Shown here: positions 1-6,302 of the stretch, piece after piece | Position numbering within the stretch: the stretch's first letter is position 1 | Layout of the letters: each line of letters starts with the position of its first letter | Assembly: GCA_036401335.1 (NCBI GenBank) | Contig: DASWVC010000071.1 | Span: 1-9,146 of the forward strand | Source of the DNA: DASWVC01 sp036401335 | Lineage (GTDB): Bacteria > Verrucomicrobiota > Verrucomicrobiia > Chthoniobacterales > JAFAMB01 | DNA: 9,146 nucleotides | Direction of reading: 5' to 3' | The notes under the pieces: generated by a model | Databases searched by the model: none | The model's input: only the letters and a program-made list of their open reading frames with translations | Told to the model about the DNA's origin: nothing | Position numbers and translations under genes: made by a program

Positions 1-1
1 G

Positions 2-502
2 CCCTTCGCCGTGGACCCGCGCCAACGTGAACTGATAGCGGCCGCCTGGACCGTGGGCACCCTCGCAAACTTGTTGGACCACGAACGAACGGCAAGTATT
101 ACCTGCTTTGAGGTCGCGGGCTGGAAAGGCCTCTTTTCGGAAACTGCGGTTGCGCACCCCGGTTTTCCCGCTTTGACCCGGGAAATTTTCCCGGTTTACC
201 ACGTGTTCGCCGCGCTGGGCCAAGGGACGCGTTTGCGGCAAACCCATTGCACGCCGCGCCTGGCCTGGATTCATTACGAGACCATGGAAGGCGCGGACAA
301 ATTGCTCGTCGCCAACCTGGAAGGTAACATTCAGCCCATTATTTTGCGTGGCGCGTGCCGGCCGTTTCGAGCAGCCACGTTGCATGAGGGCACCCTGGCT
401 GCCTTCCGTGCTCAGGAAAATCCGCTGCCAACGGAGCCGTCCTCATCGCCAGATCTCCTGGAACTCCCGCCGTACGCCGTCATGTTTGGTGAATTCGCAT
501 GA
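2..502 (+). CDS. C-terminal part of an ApnL-like (D-apionate lactonase-like) TIM-barrel protein, truncated by the window edge
   Basis: The frame is open from the first bases of the window, so the true start lies upstream. The GTG at base 11 is probably internal. The visible 166 residues look like the last strand and helix of a TIM barrel (AWTVGTLANLL, then SITCFEVAGWKGLF, then FPVYHVFAALG) followed by a small beta domain (LLVANLEGN) and the ending LELPPYAVMFGEFA. From memory of the family this pattern fits the C-terminus of ApnL, which opens D-apionolactone to D-apionate. The gene 37 bases downstream on the same strand resembles D-apiose dehydrogenase, the enzyme that makes that lactone, which supports the reading. 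The catalytic part is outside the window. It could be another glycosidase-like barrel protein. The coding call is firm; the function is moderate. Confidence 0.55.
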   Translation, partial: PFAVDPRQRELIAAAWTVGTLANLLDHERTASITCFEVAGWKGLFSETAVAHPGFPALTREIFPVYHVFAALGQGTRLRQTHCTPRLAWIHYETMEGADKLLVANLEGNIQPIILRGACRPFRAATLHEGTLAAFRAQENPLPTEPSSSPDLLELPPYAVMFGEFA

Positions 503-539
503 AGCGACTAACGGCAGACGCGCGTATCCCTTATCCCTT

Positions 540-1571
540 ATGGAACCGTTGCGTGTAGCTGTCCTTGGTTGTGGCTTCTGGAGCCGTTTTCAGCTGGCTG
601 CCTGGCATGAATTGCCCGACGTCCGGTGCATCGCCGTGTGCGACCCGGATGAGGCGAAGGCGCGGATGGCGGCCGAAGCTTGGACGGAGGGACGGTTTTT
701 CACCGATGCGGAGCGGTTGCTGGCGGAGGTCGTGCCCGATGTGGTTGATGTGATCACGCCGCCGCACACCCACCCCGATTTAGTTGGGCTTTGTGCCCGT
801 CATCGAATCCCGGTGATCTGCCAGAAGCCGATGGCCAACGAATTGAGCACTGCACAGGAAATGGTGAACGGCTGCCGGCAGGCGGGCATACCCCTTTTTG
901 TGCATGAAAACTGGCGTTGGCAACGCCCGATCCGCGAACTTAAAGCCGTCCTTGACCGCGGCGCCATCGGAGCGCCTTTCCGGGCCAGGCTGGATTTTAA
1001 TTCGAGTTTTCCGGTTTTCACCAACCAGCCGTTCCTGGCCGAGCTCGAGCGGTTCATTCTCACCGACGTCGGCTCCCACCTGCTCGACGTCGCCCGTTTC
1101 CTCTTTGGCGAAGCCCGACGCCTCAATGCCGTGACGCAACGGATCCGTCCCGGGATTCGTGGCGAAGACGTCGCGACGGTTCTGCTGGAAATGAGAAGCG
1201 GCGTGACCGTTACCTGCAACCTGAGCTACGCCAGCCGAACAGAGCACGAACGGTTTCCGGAAACGTTTATTTTCGTGGAAGGCACAGAGGGCTCGGCGGA
1301 ACTCGCGCCCGACTTGTGGGTCCGGCTCACCGACGAGGCCGGAACCCATTCTTACCGGGTACAGCCGCCTTTTTATTCCTGGGCCGATCCGCGCTATGCA
1401 CTGCTTCATGCCAGCATTGTGGATTGTCACCGTAACCTGGCCAATGGATTACGGGGCCAGGGAGCAGGCGAGACGACCGGTGAGGATAACCTGAAAACCT
1501 TGCAATTGGTTTACGGGTCCTACGAGAGCGCCGCACGCGGCAAAAGCATTGCGTTTACCCCCTTGGAATAA
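540..1571 (+). CDS. apsD: Gfo/Idh/MocA oxidoreductase, probable D-apiose dehydrogenase
   Basis: A 343-residue NAD(P)-dependent cytosolic dehydrogenase. The N-terminal Rossmann fold shows the nucleotide-binding loop GCGFWS (residues 10-15) and an acidic D35 at the end of strand 2. The family EKP motif appears as CQKP (94-97). The C-terminal domain carries VHENWRWQ (121-128), RFILTDVGSHLLDVARFLFG (171-190, with D176 and H180 in the catalytic positions) and IRGEDVAT. The CQKP, VHENxRWQ, QPxL, GEDVAT and FPET patterns match what I recall of ApsD, which oxidises D-apiose to D-apionolactone. The frame is open much further upstream, but the ATG at 540 places the Rossmann fold at residue 4 and starts after the previous gene ends. 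No clear Shine-Dalgarno precedes it, so translation may be coupled or SD-independent. It likely forms an operon with the ApnL-like gene. Family is certain; substrate is inferred. Confidence 0.8.
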   Translation: MEPLRVAVLGCGFWSRFQLAAWHELPDVRCIAVCDPDEAKARMAAEAWTEGRFFTDAERLLAEVVPDVVDVITPPHTHPDLVGLCARHRIPVICQKPMANELSTAQEMVNGCRQAGIPLFVHENWRWQRPIRELKAVLDRGAIGAPFRARLDFNSSFPVFTNQPFLAELERFILTDVGSHLLDVARFLFGEARRLNAVTQRIRPGIRGEDVATVLLEMRSGVTVTCNLSYASRTEHERFPETFIFVEGTEGSAELAPDLWVRLTDEAGTHSYRVQPPFYSWADPRYALLHASIVDCHRNLANGLRGQGAGETTGEDNLKTLQLVYGSYESAARGKSIAFTPLE

Positions 1572-1601
1572 AACAACCCTTCCGCCACCGTACTTCCGCC
1601 T

Positions 1602-1629
1602 TTGACAGCACCCTTCGCCGCAGTAGGAT
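1602..1629 (+). promoter_or_regulatory. Candidate promoter for the small lysine-rich gene
   Basis: A perfect TTGACA (1602-1607) is followed 16 bases later by TAGGAT (1624-1629), which matches the -10 consensus in four of six bases. A transcript would begin at about 1636, right at the ATG at 1637, giving a leaderless or nearly leaderless mRNA. The same bases also contain AGGA (1625-1628), eight bases before the ATG, which could be a Shine-Dalgarno site if transcription starts further upstream. The two readings cannot be separated from sequence. Confidence 0.4.
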
Positions 1630-1636
1630 CTGCAAC

Positions 1637-1762
1637 ATGGGTGACAAGTCTCCAAAAGCGGCGCAAAAGCAGTCAGCGCAGAAACAAGCTAAACAGAATG
1701 CGGTGTCTCAAAAAAAGAAGAACGCCACAGCTGCGAAGCAAGTCCAAAAGGCAAAGAAGTAA
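1637..1762 (+). CDS. Small lysine/glutamine/alanine-rich protein of the MGDKSPK type
   Basis: A 41-residue open frame with an ATG, an upstream AGGA at eight bases, and a TAA stop. The protein starts MGDKSPKAAQKQ and ends KQVQKAKK. About a third of residues are lysine, glutamine and alanine make up most of the rest, and there is essentially no acidic or aromatic content after residue 3. From memory, tiny proteins with the same MGDKSPK start and a KQAxKQAK middle recur in many bacterial phyla as unannotated ORFs, so I believe this is a real conserved gene. No function is known to me. The charge suggests nucleic acid or ribosome binding, but that is inference. It has its own promoter-like sequence and sits 65 bases after apsD, so it is probably an independent unit. 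Confidence 0.7.
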   Translation: MGDKSPKAAQKQSAQKQAKQNAVSQKKKNATAAKQVQKAKK

Positions 1763-1808
1763 CCTCTTTAAATGAGGCCTGGGGGCTGAAACGCAGGTTT
1801 GCCTTTAA

Positions 1809-1847
1809 GCAGGCAGACGCTGCCATTGTTTTAGCACGTCTGCCTGC
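1809..1847. terminator. Strong hairpin between convergent genes, probable bidirectional terminator
   Basis: Perfect 11-base arms, GCAGGCAGACG (1809-1819) and CGTCTGCCTGC (1837-1847). Past a one-base bulge, three more pairs (TGC/GCA) leave a ten-base loop. It lies 47 bases after the small lysine-rich gene and about 20 bases after the desaturase stop, where a shared terminator is expected. There is no good T-run on either side, so it is a weak intrinsic terminator or an mRNA 3' end stabiliser. Confidence 0.5.
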
Positions 1848-1867
1848 AAATGGTTCTGTCGGTCAGC

Positions 1868-2968
1868 TCAGCCCTGCACTTGAACCAGCCTGAAAGCGCC
1901 CATAGCGGCGCGGATTTCCCGTCGGAGCTCGATCAACCCTTCGCGGGTGCCCTCGAGTTGTTCCGTTTTGCGTTCGGCCCAGCGTTGGGCGGCCGCTTGC
2001 AGCCGCTGGCAGGCGTTTGCAACTTGGGCCGCAGCCGCTTCGCTCAGGCCTGGGTGGGCCAAACGCTCCTGCAGGCGGCGTTGCGCTTCGGCCAGTTCGG
2101 CCAAGGCGATCTTTTCCTCGGGCACCTGACGCAGTCTGTGCGCCAAGCCTACCTTCGACAACATCCAAATAAGCCACTTGGTCGGGTCAAATTGCCAGGG
2201 TTTAACCCCGTTGCGGTAATCGTGCTGGAACTCGTGATGGTAGTTGTGGTAGCCCTCCCCCAAGGTTACCAGCGCCATGAGCCAGGAGTCGCGCGCGCTG
2301 CAGCGCGACGAGTAGGGCTGGGATCCCAGGTAATGGCAGAGCGAGTTGATGCAGAAGGTGCAGTGCTGCAGCGCGACCACCCGCGCTACTCCGCCGATCA
2401 GGAAGGCCCCTAACGCCCCACGCCATCCGTTCCAGGCGTAGCCAAGGACTGCCGGCAACCCAAAGGCCACCCCGGCACCGATCCACTGCACGTAGCGGTG
2501 CTGCCACATCACCAGCTTGTCTCTCTGCAGGTCAGCCACGTTGTCGAAGGGGCGCGGCGGGTCCAGCTTGAACAACAGCCAGCCGATGTGGGCGTAAAAA
2601 AGCCCTTTGGAGATGCAGTACGGGTCGTCCTCTTCGTCGTCGACGTGTTTGTGGTGCTTGCGGTGCTCGCATGCCCACAGCAGCACCGAGTTTTCAAAGG
2701 CTGCCGCCCCAAAGACCAGCGTTAACAGCCGCACGCTCCAGTGCGCCTGGAAGGTAAGGTGCGAAAAGAGCCGGTGGTAACCCAACGTAATTGAAAAGCC
2801 GCAGGCCAGAAACATGGCCACGAACAGCGCCACCTGAAACCAGTCCAGCCCAAACCACCACAGGTAAGCCGGCACCGCCGTCAGCGTCAGGGCCAGCGTG
2901 CCGATTAAAAAGGAACTCACGAGCCAGTTGACCCGTTCAAACGGAATGCGTGGAAAAAGGGATTGCAT
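1868..2968 (-). CDS. Acyl-CoA (delta-9 type) fatty acid desaturase with C-terminal coiled-coil tail
   Basis: A 366-residue di-iron membrane desaturase that puts a double bond into acyl chains, raising membrane fluidity. The three histidine boxes are HRLFSH (65-70), EHRKHHKH (101-108) and GEGYHNYHHEFQHDYRNG (237-254). The extra ligand region QHCTFCINSLCH (201-212) is also present. Hydrophobic segments lie near 16-38, 44-64, 79-99 and 163-200. The boxes are of the SCD/Ole1/DesC type that uses acyl-CoA or acyl-ACP, not the plant lipid type. Beyond about residue 275 is an unusual 90-residue tail rich in Ala, Glu, Gln, Arg and Leu that should form long helices or a coiled coil. Bacterial homologues often stop near 300. 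The start ATG puts the first membrane helix close to the N-terminus; no clear Shine-Dalgarno is seen. It is monocistronic or follows the RRM gene, with a hairpin between. Confidence 0.93.
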   Translation of the reverse strand: MQSLFPRIPFERVNWLVSSFLIGTLALTLTAVPAYLWWFGLDWFQVALFVAMFLACGFSITLGYHRLFSHLTFQAHWSVRLLTLVFGAAAFENSVLLWACEHRKHHKHVDDEEDDPYCISKGLFYAHIGWLLFKLDPPRPFDNVADLQRDKLVMWQHRYVQWIGAGVAFGLPAVLGYAWNGWRGALGAFLIGGVARVVALQHCTFCINSLCHYLGSQPYSSRCSARDSWLMALVTLGEGYHNYHHEFQHDYRNGVKPWQFDPTKWLIWMLSKVGLAHRLRQVPEEKIALAELAEAQRRLQERLAHPGLSEAAAAQVANACQRLQAAAQRWAERKTEQLEGTREGLIELRREIRAAMGAFRLVQVQG

Positions 2969-3041
2969 GGGTTTCAGCGTCGGAAGGAACTGAATTTTTT
3001 ATTGTTTCGCAGAATAAAATAACCGAGATGGCCCGAAGCCA

Positions 3042-3089
3042 AAATTCCGGTCGCAGGAATCTTTCATCAAAACCCTACGACCGGAATTT
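3042..3089 (-). terminator. Hairpin 18 bases after the RRM gene, probable terminator
   Basis: Perfect 12-base inverted repeat: AAATTCCGGTCG (3042-3053) and CGACCGGAATTT (3078-3089), separated by a 24-base loop. Read on the - strand, the second arm ends in AATTTT and is then followed by GGC, so the U-run is only four bases. Position just after the RRM stop codon supports a terminator or 3' mRNA stabiliser that separates it from the desaturase gene downstream. Confidence 0.5.
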
Positions 3090-3107
3090 GTAAACCTTTA
3101 CTGTCGC

Positions 3108-3416
3108 TTAGCGGCGGGAAGGAGAATAAGGACGGCCACCGGAACGGTTACCACCACCGCCACCGGAACGTTCTTCTTTAGGCCGGGCTTCGTTCACACT
3201 TAGGGTACGGCCGTCCAATTCGCGTCCCTGCATTCCCTCAATGGCCGCTTTGCCTTCAGCGCGGCTTCCCATCGTCACAAAGGCAAAGCCCCGTGAGCGG
3301 CCGGTGTCGCGGTCGCTGATCAAGTCTACGGCGGAGACGGTACCAAATGCCTGGAAGGCATCCTGGAGATCGTCCGCGGTTGTGTTAAAAGACAGATTTC
3401 CTACGTAAAGTTTCAT
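3108..3416 (-). CDS. Single-RRM RNA-binding protein with glycine/arginine-rich tail
   Basis: A 102-residue RNA-binding protein. One RRM spans residues 2-79, with RNP2 LYVGNL (3-8) and RNP1 RGFAFVTM (42-49), whose Tyr4, Phe44 and Phe46 are the RNA-stacking aromatics. The tail (about 80-102) is low-complexity, with GGGGG, repeated Arg, Ser and Gly, and ends in SPSRR. This layout matches the Rbp proteins of cyanobacteria and similar proteins in Verrucomicrobiota and other bacteria, several of which are cold-induced. The frame stays open to 3479, but the ATG at 3416 places RNP2 right at the N-terminus as in all family members, so the longer start is rejected. No Shine-Dalgarno is visible. Just upstream lies a potential nested stem that may control translation. 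Target RNAs are unknown. Confidence 0.92.
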   Translation of the reverse strand: MKLYVGNLSFNTTADDLQDAFQAFGTVSAVDLISDRDTGRSRGFAFVTMGSRAEGKAAIEGMQGRELDGRTLSVNEARPKEERSGGGGGNRSGGRPYSPSRR

Positions 3417-3424
3417 GAATTTAG

Positions 3425-3485
3425 GGTGATTTACCAACGATTGCCAGCTACCGAGCCGTTCCCGAAATTCGGGTTTCAAATCACC
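3425..3485 (-). promoter_or_regulatory. Potential structured 5' leader of the RRM gene
   Basis: On the - strand, GGTGATTT (3485-3478) pairs perfectly with AAATCACC (3432-3425), and the second arm ends eight bases before the ATG. Between the arms is a small nested hairpin CCCG-AATTT-CGGG (3473-3461). Such a stem covering the ribosome-binding area would fit a thermosensor or autoregulatory leader. There is no mapped transcription start, and eight pairs over a 45-base gap could be chance. Confidence 0.3.
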
Positions 3486-3671
3486 ATCGAGAAGACTACC
3501 TCACCTGACGATCCACCACGCTTCGAACTAGAGCAAACGAAGTCCTATCATCGGATTTGCGAGGAGAAACGCAAGTAAAACTTTAAACGGACTTTCCCGG
3601 TCGGCCCCGGCGTAGGATTTGACAAGGCCCGCCTTTGGCACGCGCACCCGGTCGAAGCGGCCGCTCAACCC

Positions 3672-4178
3672 TCATGAGGAAGGCGCACGGGGGTTGACGG
3701 AAATGGTCAACACATCGTGCAATTGCCGTCCGTTCGCTGGGCCCGATTCGTCCGACAGCCAGAAAGTTTTCGCGGCAACGGTTCCATCCGGATAAGTTAC
3801 CGTGACCTGCGCAGCCGCCGGGGATTGTCCTTCTGCGGGCGGCCAGGTCGCCGAGATCACCAGGTCAGCACCTTCCGGCGGCAACGAGGCAGTCCAGTCC
3901 GCGGCAAACACCTGCCCGGGTCCGTGCCCTTCCAGCAGCGTGCGTCCAAGGTACCGAAGGCTGAAATCCAAGGGGGCTGGTGCAAACCGGGTTTCCAAGC
4001 GCAGTTTTTCCGGGACGGAACCGGCTTGAGCACTCGGCTGGCCGGGAGGCGCCGGCCGGCTCGACCCGGCTGGGTCCCCCGTTCCGGTGGACGCGCCGGT
4101 CAATCGGGCCAGGATTATTCCCAGTAACACAAACCCGACCACCACGGCCAGGATTCTCAGGGCTGGGTTACCGCGCAT
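3672..4178 (-). CDS. Single-pass membrane protein of unknown function
   Basis: A 168-residue protein I do not recognise. Residues 1-7 are short and basic (MRGNPAL with R8). Residues 9-26 form one hydrophobic helix (ILAVVVGFVLLGIILARL), most likely an uncleaved anchor. Residues 27-52 are a Gly/Ser/Ala/Pro linker. The rest (about 55-165) is a beta-rich globular domain (RFAPAPLDFSLRYLG, GADLVISATWP, AAQVTVTYPDG) that would lie outside the membrane. There is no lipobox or catalytic motif. The ATG at 4178 places the helix at the N-terminus, as expected. It starts 87 bases after dgoD on the same strand, through a GC-rich stretch with small hairpins, so co-transcription is possible but not shown. 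Codon use is like its neighbours, which supports a real gene. Confidence 0.7.
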   Translation of the reverse strand: MRGNPALRILAVVVGFVLLGIILARLTGASTGTGDPAGSSRPAPPGQPSAQAGSVPEKLRLETRFAPAPLDFSLRYLGRTLLEGHGPGQVFAADWTASLPPEGADLVISATWPPAEGQSPAAAQVTVTYPDGTVAAKTFWLSDESGPANGRQLHDVLTISVNPRAPSS

Positions 4179-4265
4179 GGCATGGATACGTTTGGGTTGA
4201 CTCGTTGCGCCGGGCCGGCTGCGGCGCAGGCCGGGCGAAGACCGGCGCCCGCTGCCTCCTGCCGC

Positions 4266-5408
4266 TCACCATTCGGCGATGGTACCGTCCGGCAAACGCC
4301 AGATCGGGTTGCGCCAGGCGTGACCGCGCTGAACGGCTTCACGAACAGCCCCTTCGTTGATGGTTACCCCGAGGCCGGGTCCGGCGGGAATGGCAACGCT
4401 GCCGTCCTGATAACGGAACGCGTCCGGGTTAGTGACGTACGCTGACATCTCGGTCCCGACGTTGTAATGAATTCCCAAGCTTTGCTCCTGGATAAAAGCG
4501 TTCACGGAACAGGCGTCAACCTGTAAACTGGCCGCCAGGGTCAGCGGACCAAGGGGGCAATGTAAAGCCATGGCGGTGTCGTAGGCTTCCGCCATGGCGC
4601 AGATGCGCCGAACTTCGCTGATGCCTCCGGCATGGGAAATGTCGGGCTGAAACACATCCACCATGCCGAGGTAAGGTTTGAAATCCCAACGGGAAAAGAG
4701 GCGCTCGCCCAAGGCAATGGGAACCGTGGCATGCCGCGCCACTTCCGCCACCGCTTCGGGGTGCTCCGAAAGAACGGGTTCTTCAATGAACATGAGGCGA
4801 AACGGTTCCAGGGCACGCGCGATGACCTTTGCCATGGGGCGATGCACCCGCCCATGGAAATCGACCGCAATGCCAAAATCCGGGCCGACTGCTTGGCGCA
4901 CCGTGCCGACGAGCTCAATCACGGCGTCAACCTGCCGCGGGGTAGCAACGTAAGCCATTTCCGGGCAGGCGTTCATTTTCACCGCCCGGTAGCCCTGCGA
5001 TCGTTTTTCCAGGGCGGCCGCGGCGGCGTCCTGCGGGCGGTCTCCACCGATCCAAGCGTACACCTGGATGCGGTCCCGAACGTTTCCTCCGAGGAATTCG
5101 TAAACCGGCAAGCCGTGCCGCTTGCCTTTGAGATCCCACAACGCCTGGTCGATGCCGGCCAGGGCGCTCATTAAAATCGGGCCGCCACGGTAGAACCCGC
5201 CACGGTAAAGGGTTTGCCAGATGTCCTCGATCTGACCGGGATCACGTCCGACGAGGTACTCGCGCAGTTCGGTTACGGCAGCCGCGACGGTGTCGGCCCG
5301 TCCTTCAATCACGGGTTCACCCCAGCCGCTCAGGCCTTCATCGGTCGAGATTTTAAGAAACAACCAGCGGGGTGGCACTTTGAACAGTTCAAGTTCGGTG
5401 ATTTTCAT
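4266..5408 (-). CDS. dgoD: D-galactonate dehydratase (enolase superfamily)
   Basis: A 380-residue Mg-dependent enzyme (EC 4.2.1.6) that dehydrates D-galactonate to 2-dehydro-3-deoxygalactonate in the De Ley-Doudoroff pathway. It aligns by eye with E. coli DgoD almost end to end: PPRWLFLKI near the start, GWGEPVIEGRA (28-38), FYRGGPILMSALAGIDQALWD (72-92), and WRNPIWR near the C-terminus. Metal ligands D183, E209 and E235 and the catalytic pair H185 (in DFHGRV) and H283 (in LHCPLGP) are all present. IEEPV (208-212), ALGER (232-236) and QPDISHAGG (254-262) are family signatures. The ATG at 5408 matches the E. coli start. No clear Shine-Dalgarno. It is divergent from the lipoprotein gene across a 153-base AT-rich region. 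The kinase and aldolase of the pathway are not in this window. Confidence 0.95.
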   Translation of the reverse strand: MKITELELFKVPPRWLFLKISTDEGLSGWGEPVIEGRADTVAAAVTELREYLVGRDPGQIEDIWQTLYRGGFYRGGPILMSALAGIDQALWDLKGKRHGLPVYEFLGGNVRDRIQVYAWIGGDRPQDAAAAALEKRSQGYRAVKMNACPEMAYVATPRQVDAVIELVGTVRQAVGPDFGIAVDFHGRVHRPMAKVIARALEPFRLMFIEEPVLSEHPEAVAEVARHATVPIALGERLFSRWDFKPYLGMVDVFQPDISHAGGISEVRRICAMAEAYDTAMALHCPLGPLTLAASLQVDACSVNAFIQEQSLGIHYNVGTEMSAYVTNPDAFRYQDGSVAIPAGPGLGVTINEGAVREAVQRGHAWRNPIWRLPDGTIAEW

Positions 5409-5550
5409 GGGGGCAAGGCCAGTAAAGCAGGTTTCTCACGACGAGTCGAACCGGGGCGTACCGTTTGCCTGGCGGCCGGCTGACGCGTGCAACAAATTAC
5501 ATCATAAAATTTTGTTATCTGGATTCTTGACCTTTTCAAAACACATTTAT

Positions 5551-5572
5551 ATCCAGTTATTGTGAACTGGAT
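5551..5572. promoter_or_regulatory. Operator-like inverted repeat in the divergent region
   Basis: Perfect eight-base arms ATCCAGTT (5551-5558) and AACTGGAT (5565-5572) around ATTGTG. A third, partial copy of the half-site, ATCTGGAT, occurs at 5517-5524. The repeat overlaps the GTG start of the lipoprotein gene at 5562 and sits about 145-165 bases upstream of dgoD. It could be a dimeric repressor site for either gene, or an mRNA hairpin covering the start codon. A weak + strand promoter match, TTGACC (5527-5532) with TATATC (5548-5553), is nearby. Confidence 0.4.
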
Positions 5573-6284
5573 TTGCCTGCTGGCCTGCTTCCTGCGTTTC
5601 TTGCTTGGCTGCCTGCTGGCCGCCTGCCTGGGCGGTTGCGACGACTCGGAAGCGAACCTCAGCCTTAACCTGACCGTGCCCTCGCCGTCGCCGGAGGCCG
5701 GCTCAGGAAACCAACCCAACCCCGGTGCCGGCCCCACCATCGGGAGCGGCTCCGCCGCAGGAGGCGACCTCCGGGTGCTCGGGAGCGATGCCGACGCCAA
5801 TCAGCAAGCGTTCCGGGCCCGGTTCGGCCTCGGCACGCCCACCGCGGAGGAACTGGCCGGGATGACGCCGTACCAGGCCCGCCTCACGGTTTACTCGGAT
5901 GTGGACTCCGATTGGCCAAGCCCGACGGTGGCCATGCGAAACTGGCGCGGCACCACGGATGCCGACGGCAACCCGGTCGGGGTGGACGGCACCACGGCGG
6001 CGGTGGATTTTAACCGCGTACCGCCCCATTCCCTGCTGTACATTCCTGCCACGGATCAATACGTCGAGGCCATCGACACGGGGGCGACCCGCTCCTGGGC
6101 CGCCACCGATGCCGGCAAAAGCGACTACGGGTCCGGCAGTTTGGGCCGGATTGACCTCCGGAGTTCGGCCCAGGGACGCAGTTCACAACAAGTAGAAAGT
6201 CAGTTTGCCAACTGGATCGGCTCAAGCGAGTACGGGCAAGTTTACGTCGTTTACGCCGGCGGCGGATGGAAACAGGGGCATTGA
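5562..6284 (+). CDS. 3D-domain (double-psi beta-barrel) lipoprotein
   Basis: A 240-residue predicted lipoprotein. The N-terminus is hydrophobic and cysteine-rich, with two possible lipobox cysteines, LAAC (C22) and LGGC (C26, followed by Asp-Asp). Residues 30-65 are a Ser/Pro/Gly/Ala linker. From about residue 105 the pattern fits a 3D domain, named for three conserved aspartates: AAVDFNRVPP (D149), AIDTG (D172) and GRIDLR (D198), with SLLYIP between and QVYVVYAG at the end, as in MltA and cell-wall-linked 3D proteins. Known 3D domains act in peptidoglycan cleavage or binding; activity here is inferred. The only reasonable start is the GTG at 5562: a TAA lies in frame at 5505 and the next ATG is past residue 100. 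No Shine-Dalgarno is seen. It is first in a likely two-gene operon. Confidence 0.8.
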   Translation: MNWICLLACFLRFLLGCLLAACLGGCDDSEANLSLNLTVPSPSPEAGSGNQPNPGAGPTIGSGSAAGGDLRVLGSDADANQQAFRARFGLGTPTAEELAGMTPYQARLTVYSDVDSDWPSPTVAMRNWRGTTDADGNPVGVDGTTAAVDFNRVPPHSLLYIPATDQYVEAIDTGATRSWAATDAGKSDYGSGSLGRIDLRSSAQGRSSQQVESQFANWIGSSEYGQVYVVYAGGGWKQGH

Positions 6285-6288
6285 CTTT

Positions 6289-6295
6289 AAGAAGG
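6289..6295 (+). promoter_or_regulatory. Ribosome binding site deciding the start of the secreted protein gene
   Basis: AAGAAGG ends seven bases before the ATG at 6303 but only one base before the ATG at 6297. The spacing favours the second ATG. This is one of few clear Shine-Dalgarno-like sites in the window. Confidence 0.6.
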
Positions 6296-6302
6296 CATGA
6301 AA

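Noticed and set aside
348..539. An upstream extension of the Gfo/Idh/MocA gene by 64 residues
   Set aside because: It overlaps the real coding end of the ApnL-like gene, its residues are arginine/proline-rich like a shadow frame, and the Rossmann fold begins right after the ATG at 540.
1850..2413. A 187-residue + strand open frame opposite the desaturase
   Set aside because: It is antisense to the well-supported desaturase, whose histidine boxes and coiled-coil explain the sequence.
3417..3479. A 21-residue N-terminal extension of the RRM protein
   Set aside because: RNP2 normally lies at residues 2-8 in this family; the extension has no family match and coincides with the possible leader stem.
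4179..4265. Terminator between dgoD and the membrane protein gene
   Set aside because: Only 5-6 base GC-rich stems of the kind expected by chance in this composition, and no T-run.
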